Below, in pieces: positions 48,638-58,666 of a DNA stretch of 64,000 nucleotides. Below the pieces are notes generated by a model, which was not told the DNA's origin, searched no databases, and was given only the letters and a program-made list of their open reading frames with translations. A program made the position numbers and the translations under genes. The stretch spans positions 1 to 64,000 of the forward strand of contig JAVVHE010000012.1 of the NCBI GenBank assembly GCA_032249695.1, read 5' to 3'. Origin of the DNA: JAVVHE01 sp032249695 (lineage in GTDB: Bacteria > Pseudomonadota > Alphaproteobacteria > Sphingomonadales > Sphingomonadaceae). Each line of letters begins with the position of its first letter. Position 1 is the first letter of the stretch.

Positions 48638-51600
48638 ATGCGACGAACCGACGGCCTAGCGGTTCGTCGCGGATTTACAACGTTTCATCGCTCAGCTAGC
48701 GACGCGTCCACACCGTTTTACAGGATCCTTCCGCTGCGCGCCGGTCTCCTCCGTAAGGCCCTGCTGACCTGCGCGCTGGCGTTGCTCGCGGCCGCCGAAG
48801 GGCCGCCGCGGGTGGAGACGGTCTCGCCGAGCGGCAGCGTCGCGGGCCCCGAGCAGGTTCGCATCCGCTTCTCGCAGCCGATGGTGGCGCTTGGCGATCC
48901 GCGCGCGCCCGCGCCAGCCAGCGTCAGCTGCGGCCAGGGCACGGGACGCTGGGTCGACACGCGCGAATGGGCTTTCGATTTCAGCGAAGCGCTCGCGGGC
49001 GGGCTGCGCTGCCGGGTGCAGCTGGCCGACGGGCTGAAGACGCTGGCTGGGACGGCGCTCGAAGGCCAGCGCAGCTTCGGCTTCGATACTGGCGGCCCGA
49101 CGCTCCTCCACAGCGCACCCGCAAGCGACAGCGGCCGCGTCGCCGAGGACCAGGTGTTCGCGCTCGCCTTGAACGCGCAGCCGACCGCGCAGTCGGTTGC
49201 CGCGAACGCGCGCTGCATCATCGAGGGCGTCGGCGAACAGGTGCCGTTCGATCCGTTGAGCGAAGCCGACAGCCGCGCGCTGGTCGCGAACGCGGCGCGC
49301 AACTACGAACTGCGCAGCTTCCTTGAGCGCGCAGGGTGGCTGGAGCCGCGCTATCCCCAAGATGGCGGCGAGCCTGGCCCCAGGCGCAAGCTGCCGCTGC
49401 TGTTCGGCCAGTGCCGCCGCACGCTGCCGCCAAAGGCGCGCGTGGTGGTGCAGTGGGGCGCCGGGATCGCGTCGGCATCGGGGCTGGCGACCGGCAAGCC
49501 AGTGGCGATCAGCGTGCAGGTGCGCGCGCCCTTTGTGGCGCGGTTCAGCTGCAGCCGGGTCAGTCCCGCCGCCGCCTGCTCGCCGGTTGAGCCGATGCGC
49601 GTGGAGTTCGGCGAGCAGGTGCCGTTCGAAGCCGCGATGCAGGCACGGCTGATCGCGCTCGACGGCACGGCGATCGAGCCCGTGAAGCCCGAGAGACGCG
49701 AGCCGCTGCTGAGTGCGATCGAGTTCAAGGGACCGTTTCCCGAGAAGATGAGCTACCGCGTGACGCTCGCCCCCGGCCTCAGGGACGTGACCGGCCGGGC
49801 GCTGGCGAATGCCGCGCGCTTTCCCCTGACGGTGCGCACCGACGAGGCGCCGCCGCTCGTTAAGTTTGCCGGCACGTTCGGCATCATCGAGGCCGAGGAG
49901 GGCGGGGTGCTCCCCGTCACGATGCGCAATGTCGAACCCGCGGTCGGCGGACGCGTGCAGGCTGTCGCGGGACGCGCGCTGCGGCTGGGCCAATCCGATG
50001 GCGAGATCGCAGACTGGGTGCGCAGGCTCGACCGCGCCGAGGAGCACACGCATATCGACGAGCCGATCGCGGGCATGAAGGACGAGGACGGCGAGCCCGC
50101 CACGCGCCGCATCGAGACGACGCGCAGCACGCCGCTCATTCCCGCCGCGGCGCCGACGCGCGCGCTGAGCGTGCCCAAGCCCGGGGGCGCGCAGGCGTTC
50201 GAGGTGGTCGGCATCCCGCTGAAGTCTCCCGGCTTCTATGTGGTGGAGCTGGCGTCGCCGCGGCTGGGTTCGGCGCTCTTGGGGCCGGGGCGGACGCGCT
50301 ATGTCGCAACCGGGGCGCTCGTCACCAACCTGTCGGTGCATTTCGCGTGGGGGGTGGGCAGCAGCCTCGCGTGGGTGACGCGCCTGTCCGACGCGCAACC
50401 CGTCGTCGGCGCGCTGGTGCGCGTGACTGACAGCTGCACCGGGCGGCTCATCGCCGAAGGGCGGACGGGGCCGGGCGGCCGGTTGCAGGTGCAGGGGCTG
50501 CCCGAGCCCGACGGCTACGGCTCGTGCGAGGGCAGCTCGCATCCGCTGATGGTATCGGCACGCGCGGGCGACGACATGAGTTTCACGCTCACCAGCTGGA
50601 ACCGTGGCATCCAGCCGGGCGACTTCCACCTGGATCAGGGCTATGGTGCCCGCGATCCGGTTCAGACGCACACGGTCTTCGATCGCACGCTGATCCGCGC
50701 GGGCGAGACCATCCACATGAAGCTGCTGGTGCGGGCGCGCAGCGACAAGGGCTTTGCTCTGCCGCCGGGCGGCGACGCAACGCTGATCATCGCGCACGAA
50801 GCGACCGACGCGAAGTGGACGCTGCCGGTGAAGCTCGGCGCACAGGGAGCCGCGCTCGCCGAATGGACCGCGCCCAAGGAGGCTGCGCTCGGCACCTACC
50901 GCGTGACGCTCGATGGGCGGCCCGCTGGCGAGTTCCAGGTTGAGGAGTTTCGCCTGCCGACGATGCGCGCCGAGGTGCGCGGGCCGGGCAAGCCGCTGGT
51001 GGCGCCCAAGGTCGCGCCGCTCGATCTCACCCTCGCCTATTTCAGCGGTGGCGCTGCGAGCGGCGCGGCGGTGACGGTCCGCAGCCGAGTGGAGACGCGC
51101 TCGATCGACCTGCCCGACTATCCAGGCTTCAGCTGGAGCGCAGACCGCATCGTCGAGGGCGTGCGGCCCGCGAGCATGGACGGCGACGACGGCGACGGCG
51201 CGCCCGCGGAGCAGCTGCGCGCCAACGTGACGCCCGTCGCGCTCGATGCCGACGGCCGCGCGCAGGTCGATGCGCCCGTCGCCGCCGCAGTGGAGCAGCC
51301 CTCCGCGCTCGTTGCCGAGATGGACTACGAAGGCGCGAACGGAGAGCGCCGCACAGCCCGCACGCGCGTGCCGCTGGAACCCGCCGGCCTGCGCGTCGGC
51401 ATTCGCACCGATGGCTGGCTGATGAAGGCGGACGACGTGCGGCTGAAGCTCGCGGTGCTCGATCTCGCCGGGCGGCCGCTTGGCGGCCAGCATGTCGACG
51501 TCGCGCTCTACAGTCGTGAGACATACAGCTACCGCAAGCGGCTGATCGGCGGCTTCTACGCGTTCGACAACACCGTCGAGACCAAGCGCCTGAAGGCCGA

Positions 51601-54514
51601 TTGCAGCGCGACGAGCGACGCCCGGGGTTATGCCACCTGCCGCATCGACGCGGGCGTGTCGGGCGAGGTGATCGCGCTCGCGACCGTCAAGGACCGCGAC
51701 GGCCACGCTGCACGCGCGTCGACGCAGCTCTATCTCGCCGGCGGGGACGACTGGTGGTTCGGCGGCGACAATGGCGACCGCATGGACGTGCTGCCCGAGC
51801 GGCCCGAATACGCGACCGGCGAGACCGCCAGGCTGCAGGTGCGCATGCCCTTCCGCCACGCGACCGCGCTGGTGACGATTAGCCGCGACGGCGTGATGGA
51901 CAGCTTCGTGACCGAGCTGGACGGTCGCGAGCCGGTGATCGACGTTGCGATGAAGCCCGGCTGGTCGCCCAATATCTATGTCAGCGTAATGGCCGTGCGC
52001 GGGCGTGTCAGCGGCTGGCGGCTGTGGCTGGCGAACCTTGCGCGCGAGTGGGGCCTGCCCGATTGGCTCGCCCCGCGCGAGGCGCACGCGCCCACCGCGC
52101 TCATCGATCTCGCCAAGCCCGCCTACCGGCTGGGGATCGCCAAGATCCGCGTCGGCTGGGACGAGCACCGGCTGGCGGTGAAGGTGAGGCCAGCCGCGCA
52201 GCGTTATGCGGTGCGGCAGATGGCCGACGTCGGCATCGAGGTCGCGCCGCCGAGGGGCGCGGCGCTGCCGACGGGTGCCGAGATCGCGGTTGCAGCCGTC
52301 GACGAAGCGCTTCTGGACTTGAAGCCAAACGAAAGCTGGGACGTGCTGACGCCGCTGATGGCGCAGCAGCCGACCTATGTGTTCTTTTCGACCGCGCAGT
52401 CGCAGGTGGTCGGCAAGCGCCATTATGGCCGCAAGGCGGTCGCCGCGGGTGGGGGCGGCGGCACGGGCGGAACGCCGCCGCGCGCCGACTTCAAGCCGCT
52501 GTTGCTGTGGGCGGGCTCGGTGCCATTGGACGCGAACGGGCGCGCCTCGATCCGCGTGCCGCTGAATGACAGCCTGTCCTCGTTCCGCGTGGTGGCGGTC
52601 GCGACGGCTGGCGCGGGGCTGTTCGGCACCGGGGCGGCGACCATTGCGACGACGCAGGACCTGATCCTGCTTTCGGGCCTGCCGCCGCTGGTGCGCACGG
52701 GCGACGTGTACGACGCGCCGGTGACGATCCGGAACACAACCGGCCGTGAGCTGAAGGTGCGGCTGACCGCGCGGGCGGGCACCGCGCTGCTGCCGCCGCA
52801 GAACGTCCTGCTCAATCCGCGCGAGAACCGCACGCTCAGCTGGCGCGTCGCGGCGCCCGGCGACGAGGGCGAGGTGCGCTGGAGCTTTGCAGCGCAGGCG
52901 GGCGCGGCGGCGGACCGGCTCGAGGTGGCGCAGACGGTGCGCGCGGCGGTGCCGGTGCAGACGCTCGCGGCGACGTTCGTGCAGGTGAACGGGCAGACGA
53001 GCGTGCCCGTCGCTCCGCCCGCCGACGCGCTGCCGGGGAAGGGCGGGGTGCAGGTGGCGCTGTCAGCAAGCATCGGCGGCGACCTTGCGGGTGCCAAGGA
53101 TTTCATGCGGCGCTATCCGTATGACTGCTTCGAGCAGGACGCCTCGCGCGCGGTGGTGCTGAGCGACCGCGCGGCGTGGGACCGGCTGATGCTGAAACTG
53201 CCGCGATATCTGGACGGCACCGGGCTGGTGCGCTTCTTCCCGGCGGACTGGGTGCGCGGTGACGACAGCCTGACGGCCTACATCCTGACGCTGTCGGCCG
53301 GCAGCGGCTGGCCGATCCCCGACGACCCGCGCGGCAAGATGGTCGCCGCCCTGAAACGCGTGATCGGCGGCGGCGGGAGCAGCCATGAGGACGTGCTGGT
53401 GGTGGAGAAGGGCCGGGGCATCGTCGGCCGCGCCAATCTGGCGGGCGATCTGGCGCTGCGGCGCGTGGCGGCGCTGGCCGCGCTCGCCGAGGCGGGCGAG
53501 GCGTCGGCGGCGATGCTCGATACCGTCGCGGCGGACCCGAATGCGTGGCCGACCTCCACCGTCGCGCAGTGGCTGGCGGCGCTCAACCGGCTGGAGCCGG
53601 GCGGCGCGCGTGCGGCGGCGGCGAGCGCGGTCTTGCGCGCGCGGCTGGACAGCCAGGGCTCGGCGCTGGTGCTGGCGCGGCGCGATCAGCTGTGGTGGCT
53701 GCTGGGATCGGGCGACGGCACGGCGGCGCGCGTGCTGCTCGCAGCGGTGCCCCGTCGCGAGTGGGCCGCCGATGTGCCGCGCGTGGCGCGCGGGCTGATC
53801 GTGCGCACGCGGCGCGGGGGGTGGGATACGACGGTTGCGAACGCGCTGGCGACGATCGCGCTGAAGCGGTTCGGCGAGCGGTTTGAGCGCGGGCCGGTCG
53901 GCGGGCGGACGCTGGTGGCGCTCGGCGGCTCCGCCCCGGCCGCGGTGCTCTGGCCCGATCCACGGCCGGTCGCTCTGCCGTGGGGCAACGGCGCGGAACC
54001 GCTGGTGCTGAAGCACGAGGGCACCGGTGCACCGTGGGCGGTGGTGAGCGCGCGGGGCGCGGTGCCGCTGAAGGCGCCCGTCCAGTCCGGCTTTGCGGTC
54101 CGGCGCACGGTCACGGCGGTCAGCCGCAAGACCGACGGCGTATGGACGCGGGGCGACGTGATGCGCGTGCGCGTCGAGGTCGATACGCGTGCCGACGCCA
54201 ACTGGACGGTGATCGACGACCCCGTGCCAGCGGGCGCGACGATCCTGGGTGGTGGGCTGGGCGGCCGCTCGGAGATCCTCGACAGCGAAGGCGCCAGCCG
54301 TCCGGACGGCCCGCAGCCCGCCTATGTCGAGCGCAAGCAGGGGGCAACGCGCGCGTATTTCGACTGGGTTCCGCGCGGCCGGATCGTTCACGAATATACG
54401 TTGCGCCTCGGCACCGCGGGCCGCTTCGCACTGCCGCCGACCCGCGTCGAGGCGATGTACGTGCCGGGCACCATCGCGCTCATACCGAACGCGGCGATCG
54501 AGGTGCGGCCGTGA
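48638..54514 (+). CDS. bacterial alpha-2-macroglobulin (YfhM type)
   Basis: 1958 residues from the ATG at 48638. Large protease-trapping protein of the periplasm. The signal-like helix (LLRKALLTCALALLAAAEGP) begins only near residue 38, yet I found no later ATG, GTG or TTG in frame before it. The start also lies within a hairpin, so it is uncertain. MG domains include PPRVETVSPSGSVAGPEQVR and FHLDQGYGARDPVQTHTVFD, TLIRAGETIHMKLLVRARSD. The thioester motif is CFEQ at residues 1497-1500 (YPYDCFEQ), with Cys and Gln intact and Phe where Leu is usual. Followed directly by its usual partner pbpC. Confidence 0.93.
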   Translation: MRRTDGLAVRRGFTTFHRSASDASTPFYRILPLRAGLLRKALLTCALALLAAAEGPPRVETVSPSGSVAGPEQVRIRFSQPMVALGDPRAPAPASVSCGQGTGRWVDTREWAFDFSEALAGGLRCRVQLADGLKTLAGTALEGQRSFGFDTGGPTLLHSAPASDSGRVAEDQVFALALNAQPTAQSVAANARCIIEGVGEQVPFDPLSEADSRALVANAARNYELRSFLERAGWLEPRYPQDGGEPGPRRKLPLLFGQCRRTLPPKARVVVQWGAGIASASGLATGKPVAISVQVRAPFVARFSCSRVSPAAACSPVEPMRVEFGEQVPFEAAMQARLIALDGTAIEPVKPERREPLLSAIEFKGPFPEKMSYRVTLAPGLRDVTGRALANAARFPLTVRTDEAPPLVKFAGTFGIIEAEEGGVLPVTMRNVEPAVGGRVQAVAGRALRLGQSDGEIADWVRRLDRAEEHTHIDEPIAGMKDEDGEPATRRIETTRSTPLIPAAAPTRALSVPKPGGAQAFEVVGIPLKSPGFYVVELASPRLGSALLGPGRTRYVATGALVTNLSVHFAWGVGSSLAWVTRLSDAQPVVGALVRVTDSCTGRLIAEGRTGPGGRLQVQGLPEPDGYGSCEGSSHPLMVSARAGDDMSFTLTSWNRGIQPGDFHLDQGYGARDPVQTHTVFDRTLIRAGETIHMKLLVRARSDKGFALPPGGDATLIIAHEATDAKWTLPVKLGAQGAALAEWTAPKEAALGTYRVTLDGRPAGEFQVEEFRLPTMRAEVRGPGKPLVAPKVAPLDLTLAYFSGGAASGAAVTVRSRVETRSIDLPDYPGFSWSADRIVEGVRPASMDGDDGDGAPAEQLRANVTPVALDADGRAQVDAPVAAAVEQPSALVAEMDYEGANGERRTARTRVPLEPAGLRVGIRTDGWLMKADDVRLKLAVLDLAGRPLGGQHVDVALYSRETYSYRKRLIGGFYAFDNTVETKRLKADCSATSDARGYATCRIDAGVSGEVIALATVKDRDGHAARASTQLYLAGGDDWWFGGDNGDRMDVLPERPEYATGETARLQVRMPFRHATALVTISRDGVMDSFVTELDGREPVIDVAMKPGWSPNIYVSVMAVRGRVSGWRLWLANLAREWGLPDWLAPREAHAPTALIDLAKPAYRLGIAKIRVGWDEHRLAVKVRPAAQRYAVRQMADVGIEVAPPRGAALPTGAEIAVAAVDEALLDLKPNESWDVLTPLMAQQPTYVFFSTAQSQVVGKRHYGRKAVAAGGGGGTGGTPPRADFKPLLLWAGSVPLDANGRASIRVPLNDSLSSFRVVAVATAGAGLFGTGAATIATTQDLILLSGLPPLVRTGDVYDAPVTIRNTTGRELKVRLTARAGTALLPPQNVLLNPRENRTLSWRVAAPGDEGEVRWSFAAQAGAAADRLEVAQTVRAAVPVQTLAATFVQVNGQTSVPVAPPADALPGKGGVQVALSASIGGDLAGAKDFMRRYPYDCFEQDASRAVVLSDRAAWDRLMLKLPRYLDGTGLVRFFPADWVRGDDSLTAYILTLSAGSGWPIPDDPRGKMVAALKRVIGGGGSSHEDVLVVEKGRGIVGRANLAGDLALRRVAALAALAEAGEASAAMLDTVAADPNAWPTSTVAQWLAALNRLEPGGARAAAASAVLRARLDSQGSALVLARRDQLWWLLGSGDGTAARVLLAAVPRREWAADVPRVARGLIVRTRRGGWDTTVANALATIALKRFGERFERGPVGGRTLVALGGSAPAAVLWPDPRPVALPWGNGAEPLVLKHEGTGAPWAVVSARGAVPLKAPVQSGFAVRRTVTAVSRKTDGVWTRGDVMRVRVEVDTRADANWTVIDDPVPAGATILGGGLGGRSEILDSEGASRPDGPQPAYVERKQGATRAYFDWVPRGRIVHEYTLRLGTAGRFALPPTRVEAMYVPGTIALIPNAAIEVRP
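48640..48670. terminator. strong hairpin after the dcw cluster
   Basis: A perfect 11-bp stem GCGACGAACCG / CGGTTCGTCGC with a 9-nt loop. No T-run follows (GGATTTAC), so if it is a terminator it is not of the classical kind. It overlaps the first codons of the alpha-2-macroglobulin frame and could equally control its translation. Confidence 0.45.
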
Positions 54515-56766
54515 CAGGGGAAGGTCCTCCCCGGTCTCGGATTGGGGAGGGCGACGATGGGCGGCATGGTCAAGGGGCGCGGCGGCCGGGTGTCTGGACC
54601 ATCCACGCCGCCCGCGCGCCGCGCCTGCGCCCCTTGACCACCCGGCTGCACCGGGCGGTTCCCTTTCCCAAGCCCAGCCTCGGACGAAGCTTGGGCATCC
54701 TCGCCCTTGCAGCGAGCGCATGGCTTGTGTGGCGGACGACGCCGCCCGAGCTTCCGTCCTACGCCGACGCGCGTGCCGCCTGGGTGCCGTCGGACGCGCT
54801 CCTGCTCGATCGCCGAGGCCAGGAACTCGGCCGCGTGCGGATCGACTACGGCGCTCGGCGCGGCGACTGGCTGCCGCTCGCTACGGTGTCGCCCGCGCTC
54901 GGCACCACGCTGATCGCCGCCGAGGACCGGCGCTTCCGGCAGCACCACGGCGTCGACTGGCGCGCCATCGGCGGCGCGATCAACGCGCGGCTGACGGGCG
55001 GCGCGCATCCGCGCGGGGCCTACACGCTGTCGATGCAGCTCGCCGCGCTCCTCGCGCCCGAGCTGGGCGGAGCGGGGCGGCGGACGCTCCTCCAGAAGAT
55101 CGCGCAGGGTCGCGCAGCGCTCGCACTCGAACGCGGCTGGAGCAAGGACCAGATCCTCGAAGCCTATCTGAACCTCGCCCCCACGCGCGGCGAGCTCATT
55201 GGACTCGACGCAACCGCGCGCACGTTGTTCGGGACGGGCGCCGCTGGCCTCACCGCGCCGCAGGCGGCCGCCTACGTCGCGCTGCTGCCCGCGCCCGGCG
55301 CGTCGCCCGCCGTGCTCCGGCGCCGAGCGTGCCTCACCGCCCGGCGCGCCGGGACCGACTGCGCCGCCGCGGAGCTCGCCACGCTCTCGATGCTCGGCGG
55401 GCCGCCGCGCCGCGACGCTGCGGCGCTTGCGCCGCAGCTTGCAGCCAAGTTGCTCCAGCGCGGCCAGCGCGCGCTGCACACCACGCTCGATGCGCGCGTG
55501 CAGATGCTCGCCGCTTCGGCGCTGTCGCGGCGCCTTGCCGAGCTCGATCCGGCGAACGCGCGCGACGGCGCCGCGATCGTCGTCGACAACGCCAGCGGCG
55601 AGGTGCTCGCCTATGTCGCGTCGGCGGGGCCGTTCAGCCGCTCGGCGGCGGTCGATGGAGCCGATGCGCCGCGCCAGGCGGGATCGACGCTGAAACCATT
55701 TCTCTACGCCCGCGCGATCGACCGGCAGCTGCTGACCGCGGCGTCGATCCTCGACGATTCGCCCGTCCACCTCGAGACTGCGTCGGGCCTCTACATGCCG
55801 CAGGATTATGACCGCCAGTTCCGCGGCCCGGTGTCGGTGCGCTCGGCCTTGGGCAACAGCCTCAATGTGCCCGCGGTGCGCGCGCTGATGCTGGTCGGCG
55901 TCGACGATTTCCGCGACCTGCTGGTCGACAGCGGCTACCGCCACCTGACCGAGGAGGGCGAGTTCTACGGTTACAGCCTTGCGCTCGGATCTGCCGAGGT
56001 GACGCTCTTGGAGCAGGCTGCGGCCTACCGCGCGCTCGCCCGCGGCGGGCTCGCGGGCCCGCTGCGCCTGACGCCCGGACCGCGCGGCGTGGACAGGCGC
56101 GTGTTCAGCGCCGGGGCGGCTGGGATCGTCGCCGACATGATGGCCGACCCCGCCGCGCGCGAGGCGACGTTTGGTGCCAATTCGGCGATCGCGCTGCCCT
56201 TCTGGGCTGCGGTCAAAACCGGCACCTCCAAGGCCATGCGTGACAATTGGTGCGTCGGCTTCACCACTCGCTTCACGGTCGCGGTATGGGTCGGCAATTT
56301 CGAGGGCGAGTCGATGGCGAACGTTTCGGGCGTCACCGGCGCCGCGCCTGCATGGCGCGAGATCATGCTGGCGCTCCATGCCGGGTCGCCGCCCCCGCCA
56401 CCCGACCGCCCGCGCGGGCTGGAACACTCGCCGGTTCGCTTTGCGCCCGCGATCGAGCCCGCGCGCGCCGAGTGGTTTCTGCCCGGCACCGCGGTCGCGA
56501 CCGTTCGCCTCGCCGCCGCGCCGCAGCGCCCGCCGCGCATCACCACGCCCGCCGACGGCGCACGGATCGCCCTTGATCCCGATATTCCGCGTTCGCGCCA
56601 GCGCATCGCGGTCGCGACCGAAGGCGCGCCGGCGGACGCGCGCCTGCTCGCCGACGGCCGCGTGCTCACCGGCCCGTTCTGGGCGCCCTCGCCCGGCCGT
56701 CACAGCCTCGCGCTCGCGGCGGCGGACGGTCGGTTGCTCGACCGCATTCGGCTGGAGGTGCGCTAG
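54511..56766 (+). CDS. pbpC: bifunctional penicillin-binding protein 1C
   Basis: 751 residues from GTG 54511 (overlaps the previous stop); TTG 54633 is an alternative that removes an element-derived N-terminus. One span (GRSLGILALAASAWLVW, about residues 60-76). Glycosyltransferase domain with Glu138 in AAEDRRFRQHHGVDWRA and GAYTLSMQLAALL. Transpeptidase domain with Ser392 (GSTLKPFLYA), GNSLNVPAVRAL and KTGT from Lys569. C-terminal BiPBP_C-like domain from about residue 660. The alpha-2-macroglobulin/PBP1C pair is thought to guard and repair the wall after protease attack. Confidence 0.93.
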   Translation: MTGEGPPRSRIGEGDDGRHGQGARRPGVWTIHAARAPRLRPLTTRLHRAVPFPKPSLGRSLGILALAASAWLVWRTTPPELPSYADARAAWVPSDALLLDRRGQELGRVRIDYGARRGDWLPLATVSPALGTTLIAAEDRRFRQHHGVDWRAIGGAINARLTGGAHPRGAYTLSMQLAALLAPELGGAGRRTLLQKIAQGRAALALERGWSKDQILEAYLNLAPTRGELIGLDATARTLFGTGAAGLTAPQAAAYVALLPAPGASPAVLRRRACLTARRAGTDCAAAELATLSMLGGPPRRDAAALAPQLAAKLLQRGQRALHTTLDARVQMLAASALSRRLAELDPANARDGAAIVVDNASGEVLAYVASAGPFSRSAAVDGADAPRQAGSTLKPFLYARAIDRQLLTAASILDDSPVHLETASGLYMPQDYDRQFRGPVSVRSALGNSLNVPAVRALMLVGVDDFRDLLVDSGYRHLTEEGEFYGYSLALGSAEVTLLEQAAAYRALARGGLAGPLRLTPGPRGVDRRVFSAGAAGIVADMMADPAAREATFGANSAIALPFWAAVKTGTSKAMRDNWCVGFTTRFTVAVWVGNFEGESMANVSGVTGAAPAWREIMLALHAGSPPPPPDRPRGLEHSPVRFAPAIEPARAEWFLPGTAVATVRLAAAPQRPPRITTPADGARIALDPDIPRSRQRIAVATEGAPADARLLADGRVLTGPFWAPSPGRHSLALAAADGRLLDRIRLEVR
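54526..54640. repeat. hairpin element and 14-bp inverted repeat at the pbpC start
   Basis: CCTCCCC (54526-54532) pairs with GGGGAGG (54544-54550). A second perfect 14-bp inverted repeat, TGGTCAAGGGGCGC at 54567-54580 with its complement at 54627-54640, follows. Together they fill the first 43 codons of the longest pbpC frame. Confidence 0.7.
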
Positions 56767-56850
56767 GCCGCGCACGGGCTGCGGCGATCTGTCGGGTTTG
56801 TCATCGCAGCCTGCCACAATCCCGCCATCGGCGGTGCGTTTACACGCATC

Positions 56851-57654
56851 ATGCGCTGGTCAGTCGTCATTCCGTATTACAACGAGGCCTCGGGCATCGA
56901 GGCAACGCTGCGCTGCGCCGGCGAGCAGATGGGCGAAGCGTTCCGCCTGATCCTTATCGACAATGCGTCGACCGACGGATCCGAAGCGGTCTGCCGCCGT
57001 GTGATGGCGGACTATCCGCATGTCGAGGTCGAATATCTCCGCGAGGCTCGGCCCGGCCAGGTCCACGCGCTGAAGCGCGGGCTGGATGCGGTCCGCACCG
57101 AACTGGTCGCGATCTGGGACGCCGACACGCTCTATCCGCGCCACTATCTGCGCCAGGCCGCGCTGTGTTTCGATCGCGGCGGGCCCGAGGTGGCGGCGGT
57201 GATGGCGTGGCTCGACAAAGGGGGCGAGGGCACCGTGCGCCGCCAGTTGAGCCGCGTGCACCGGCTGGTCGTTTCGCAGCTATGGCCGTGGCAGAACCAT
57301 ACCAGCGGCCCGGCGCAAACCTTCCGCACCGCGGCGCTGCGCGCGGCGGGGGGCTATGATCCAGCGATCTGGCCCTTCGTCATCAAGGATCACGAGCTGG
57401 TCAACCGCGTGCTGAAGCACGGCCGCCAGGTCTATCATCCGCAGCTCTGGTGCCGCTCTTCGGACCGGCGCAAGGACCGCAGCAATGTGCGCTGGACGCT
57501 CTGGGAGCGGCTGGTCTATCACCTGCATCCGTCGCGCAGCCGCGACTGGTTTTTCAACGATTACTTGAAGCCGCGATTCGTGGCGCGCGGGCAGCTCGAT
57601 ACGAAACTGCGCGAGCGGGCATGGGAAGCCGCGGCTCGCGTGGCATCGGCCTGA
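56851..57654 (+). CDS. family 2 glycosyltransferase
   Basis: 267 residues. GT-A fold: WSVVIPYYNEASGIEATLRC at the start, LIDNASTDGSEAVCRR, LKRGLDAVRTELVAIWDADT with the DxD metal site (about residues 85-95). Acceptor part with FVIKDHELVNRVLKHGRQVY. Soluble, without membrane spans, so it acts on a lipid- or nucleotide-linked sugar at the inner face of the membrane. Substrate not predictable. Opens a five-gene envelope set; 84 nt after pbpC. Confidence 0.87.
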   Translation: MRWSVVIPYYNEASGIEATLRCAGEQMGEAFRLILIDNASTDGSEAVCRRVMADYPHVEVEYLREARPGQVHALKRGLDAVRTELVAIWDADTLYPRHYLRQAALCFDRGGPEVAAVMAWLDKGGEGTVRRQLSRVHRLVVSQLWPWQNHTSGPAQTFRTAALRAAGGYDPAIWPFVIKDHELVNRVLKHGRQVYHPQLWCRSSDRRKDRSNVRWTLWERLVYHLHPSRSRDWFFNDYLKPRFVARGQLDTKLRERAWEAAARVASA

Positions 57655-57667
57655 AGCCCCGCGCTCG

Positions 57668-58666
57668 ATGATCGCGAGCGGGAACGCCGCACCGGCCGGA
57701 GCGGCCGGGGAAGGGATGCTGGCTGAGTTGACCCGCACGCGCTGGCAGACGGTGAGGGCGCGGGCGGGGGCAGCGCTCGCGTCGCCGCTGGCCGTGACGC
57801 TGTCGCGCTGGCTGTCGCCGGTCGTCGGCGCAGCGATGATCGGCGCGCTGATCTACCAGGCGTCCGATATCGGCTGGAGCACGATTGCCCGGGTCTTCCC
57901 GCGCAGCCCGTGGTTTTATCTCATCTTCGCTGCAGCCTATATCGGCCCGATCTTCACCGAGATGTCGATCTACAGGAAGCTGTGGCATCTGAACTGGACC
58001 GCCGCGCCGATGTTCTTCCGCAAGCGCGTGATGAACGAGGCGCTGTTCGGCTATTCGGGCGAGGCCTATGCCGTGTTCTGGGCGCGCGCCCGCGGCGTGC
58101 CGGGTGCTGCGGCGCTGGCGGCGGTTCGGGACATCAACATCCTGTCGGCCGCCATCGGCATCCTGTCGACGGTGATGCTTCTCGCGCTGACTCTGTTTCT
58201 CGCCGAGGGCGCGCGGCTGGCCAATGCCGCGGTGGCGTCCTCGGGCCCGGCGGTCGCGGTCGCGCTGATCGTGATGCTCGCGGCGCTGCTGGTCATCGCG
58301 CTGAAGCCGCGGCTGTTCAGCTTGCCGCGCTCCGCGCTCCTCTACGCGTCGGCGGTCCATGCCGGGCGGGTGGTGTTCAGCATCGCGACAACCGTCGGCA
58401 TGTGGGCGATTGCGCTTCCCGGCTACAGCTGGGCGCTGTGGCTGACGCTCGCTGCGTGGCGGGCGTTCTTCCAGCGCCTGCCGCTGGTGCCCAACAAGGA
58501 CTTGCTGTTCGTGAACCTCGCCATCCTCGCGCTGACCGAACGCGGCGGCAAGGACGTCGCGGCGCTGCTGGCGTCGACCGCCGCACTAACGCTCGCCGCG
58601 CACGTCGTCAGCATGGTCGCCACCTCGCTCGTGCGTTCGCCGACGCGCGCGGTGGAGCTTCGCTGA
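57668..58666 (+). CDS. polytopic membrane protein, possibly flippase-like
   Basis: 332 residues with about eight hydrophobic segments (VVGAAMIGALIYQASDIGWS, WFYLIFAAAYIGPIFTEMSI, ILSTVMLLALTLFLAEGARL, AVALIVMLAALLVIALKPRL and further ones). The layout, with IFTEMSIYRKLWHLNW and RKRVMNEALFGYSGEAYAVF on the inside, recalls UPF0104/lysylphosphatidylglycerol-synthase-type membrane domains, but no motif settles this. Between a glycosyltransferase and a DUF2141 protein. Its stop overlaps the next start by 1 nt. Confidence 0.6.
   Translation: MIASGNAAPAGAAGEGMLAELTRTRWQTVRARAGAALASPLAVTLSRWLSPVVGAAMIGALIYQASDIGWSTIARVFPRSPWFYLIFAAAYIGPIFTEMSIYRKLWHLNWTAAPMFFRKRVMNEALFGYSGEAYAVFWARARGVPGAAALAAVRDINILSAAIGILSTVMLLALTLFLAEGARLANAAVASSGPAVAVALIVMLAALLVIALKPRLFSLPRSALLYASAVHAGRVVFSIATTVGMWAIALPGYSWALWLTLAAWRAFFQRLPLVPNKDLLFVNLAILALTERGGKDVAALLASTAALTLAAHVVSMVATSLVRSPTRAVELR

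Noticed and set aside
48381..48659. A 92-codon plus-strand frame after ftsZ, and a 79-codon frame opposite
   Set aside because: Both have low-complexity composition, no coupling and no family resemblance. The plus frame ends inside a hairpin.
48692..52423. A 1243-codon open frame on the minus strand
   Set aside because: It is antisense to the alpha-2-macroglobulin gene, which has recognisable domains and a thioester motif. Long antisense frames are expected where third codon positions are nearly always G or C. No motif is visible in it.
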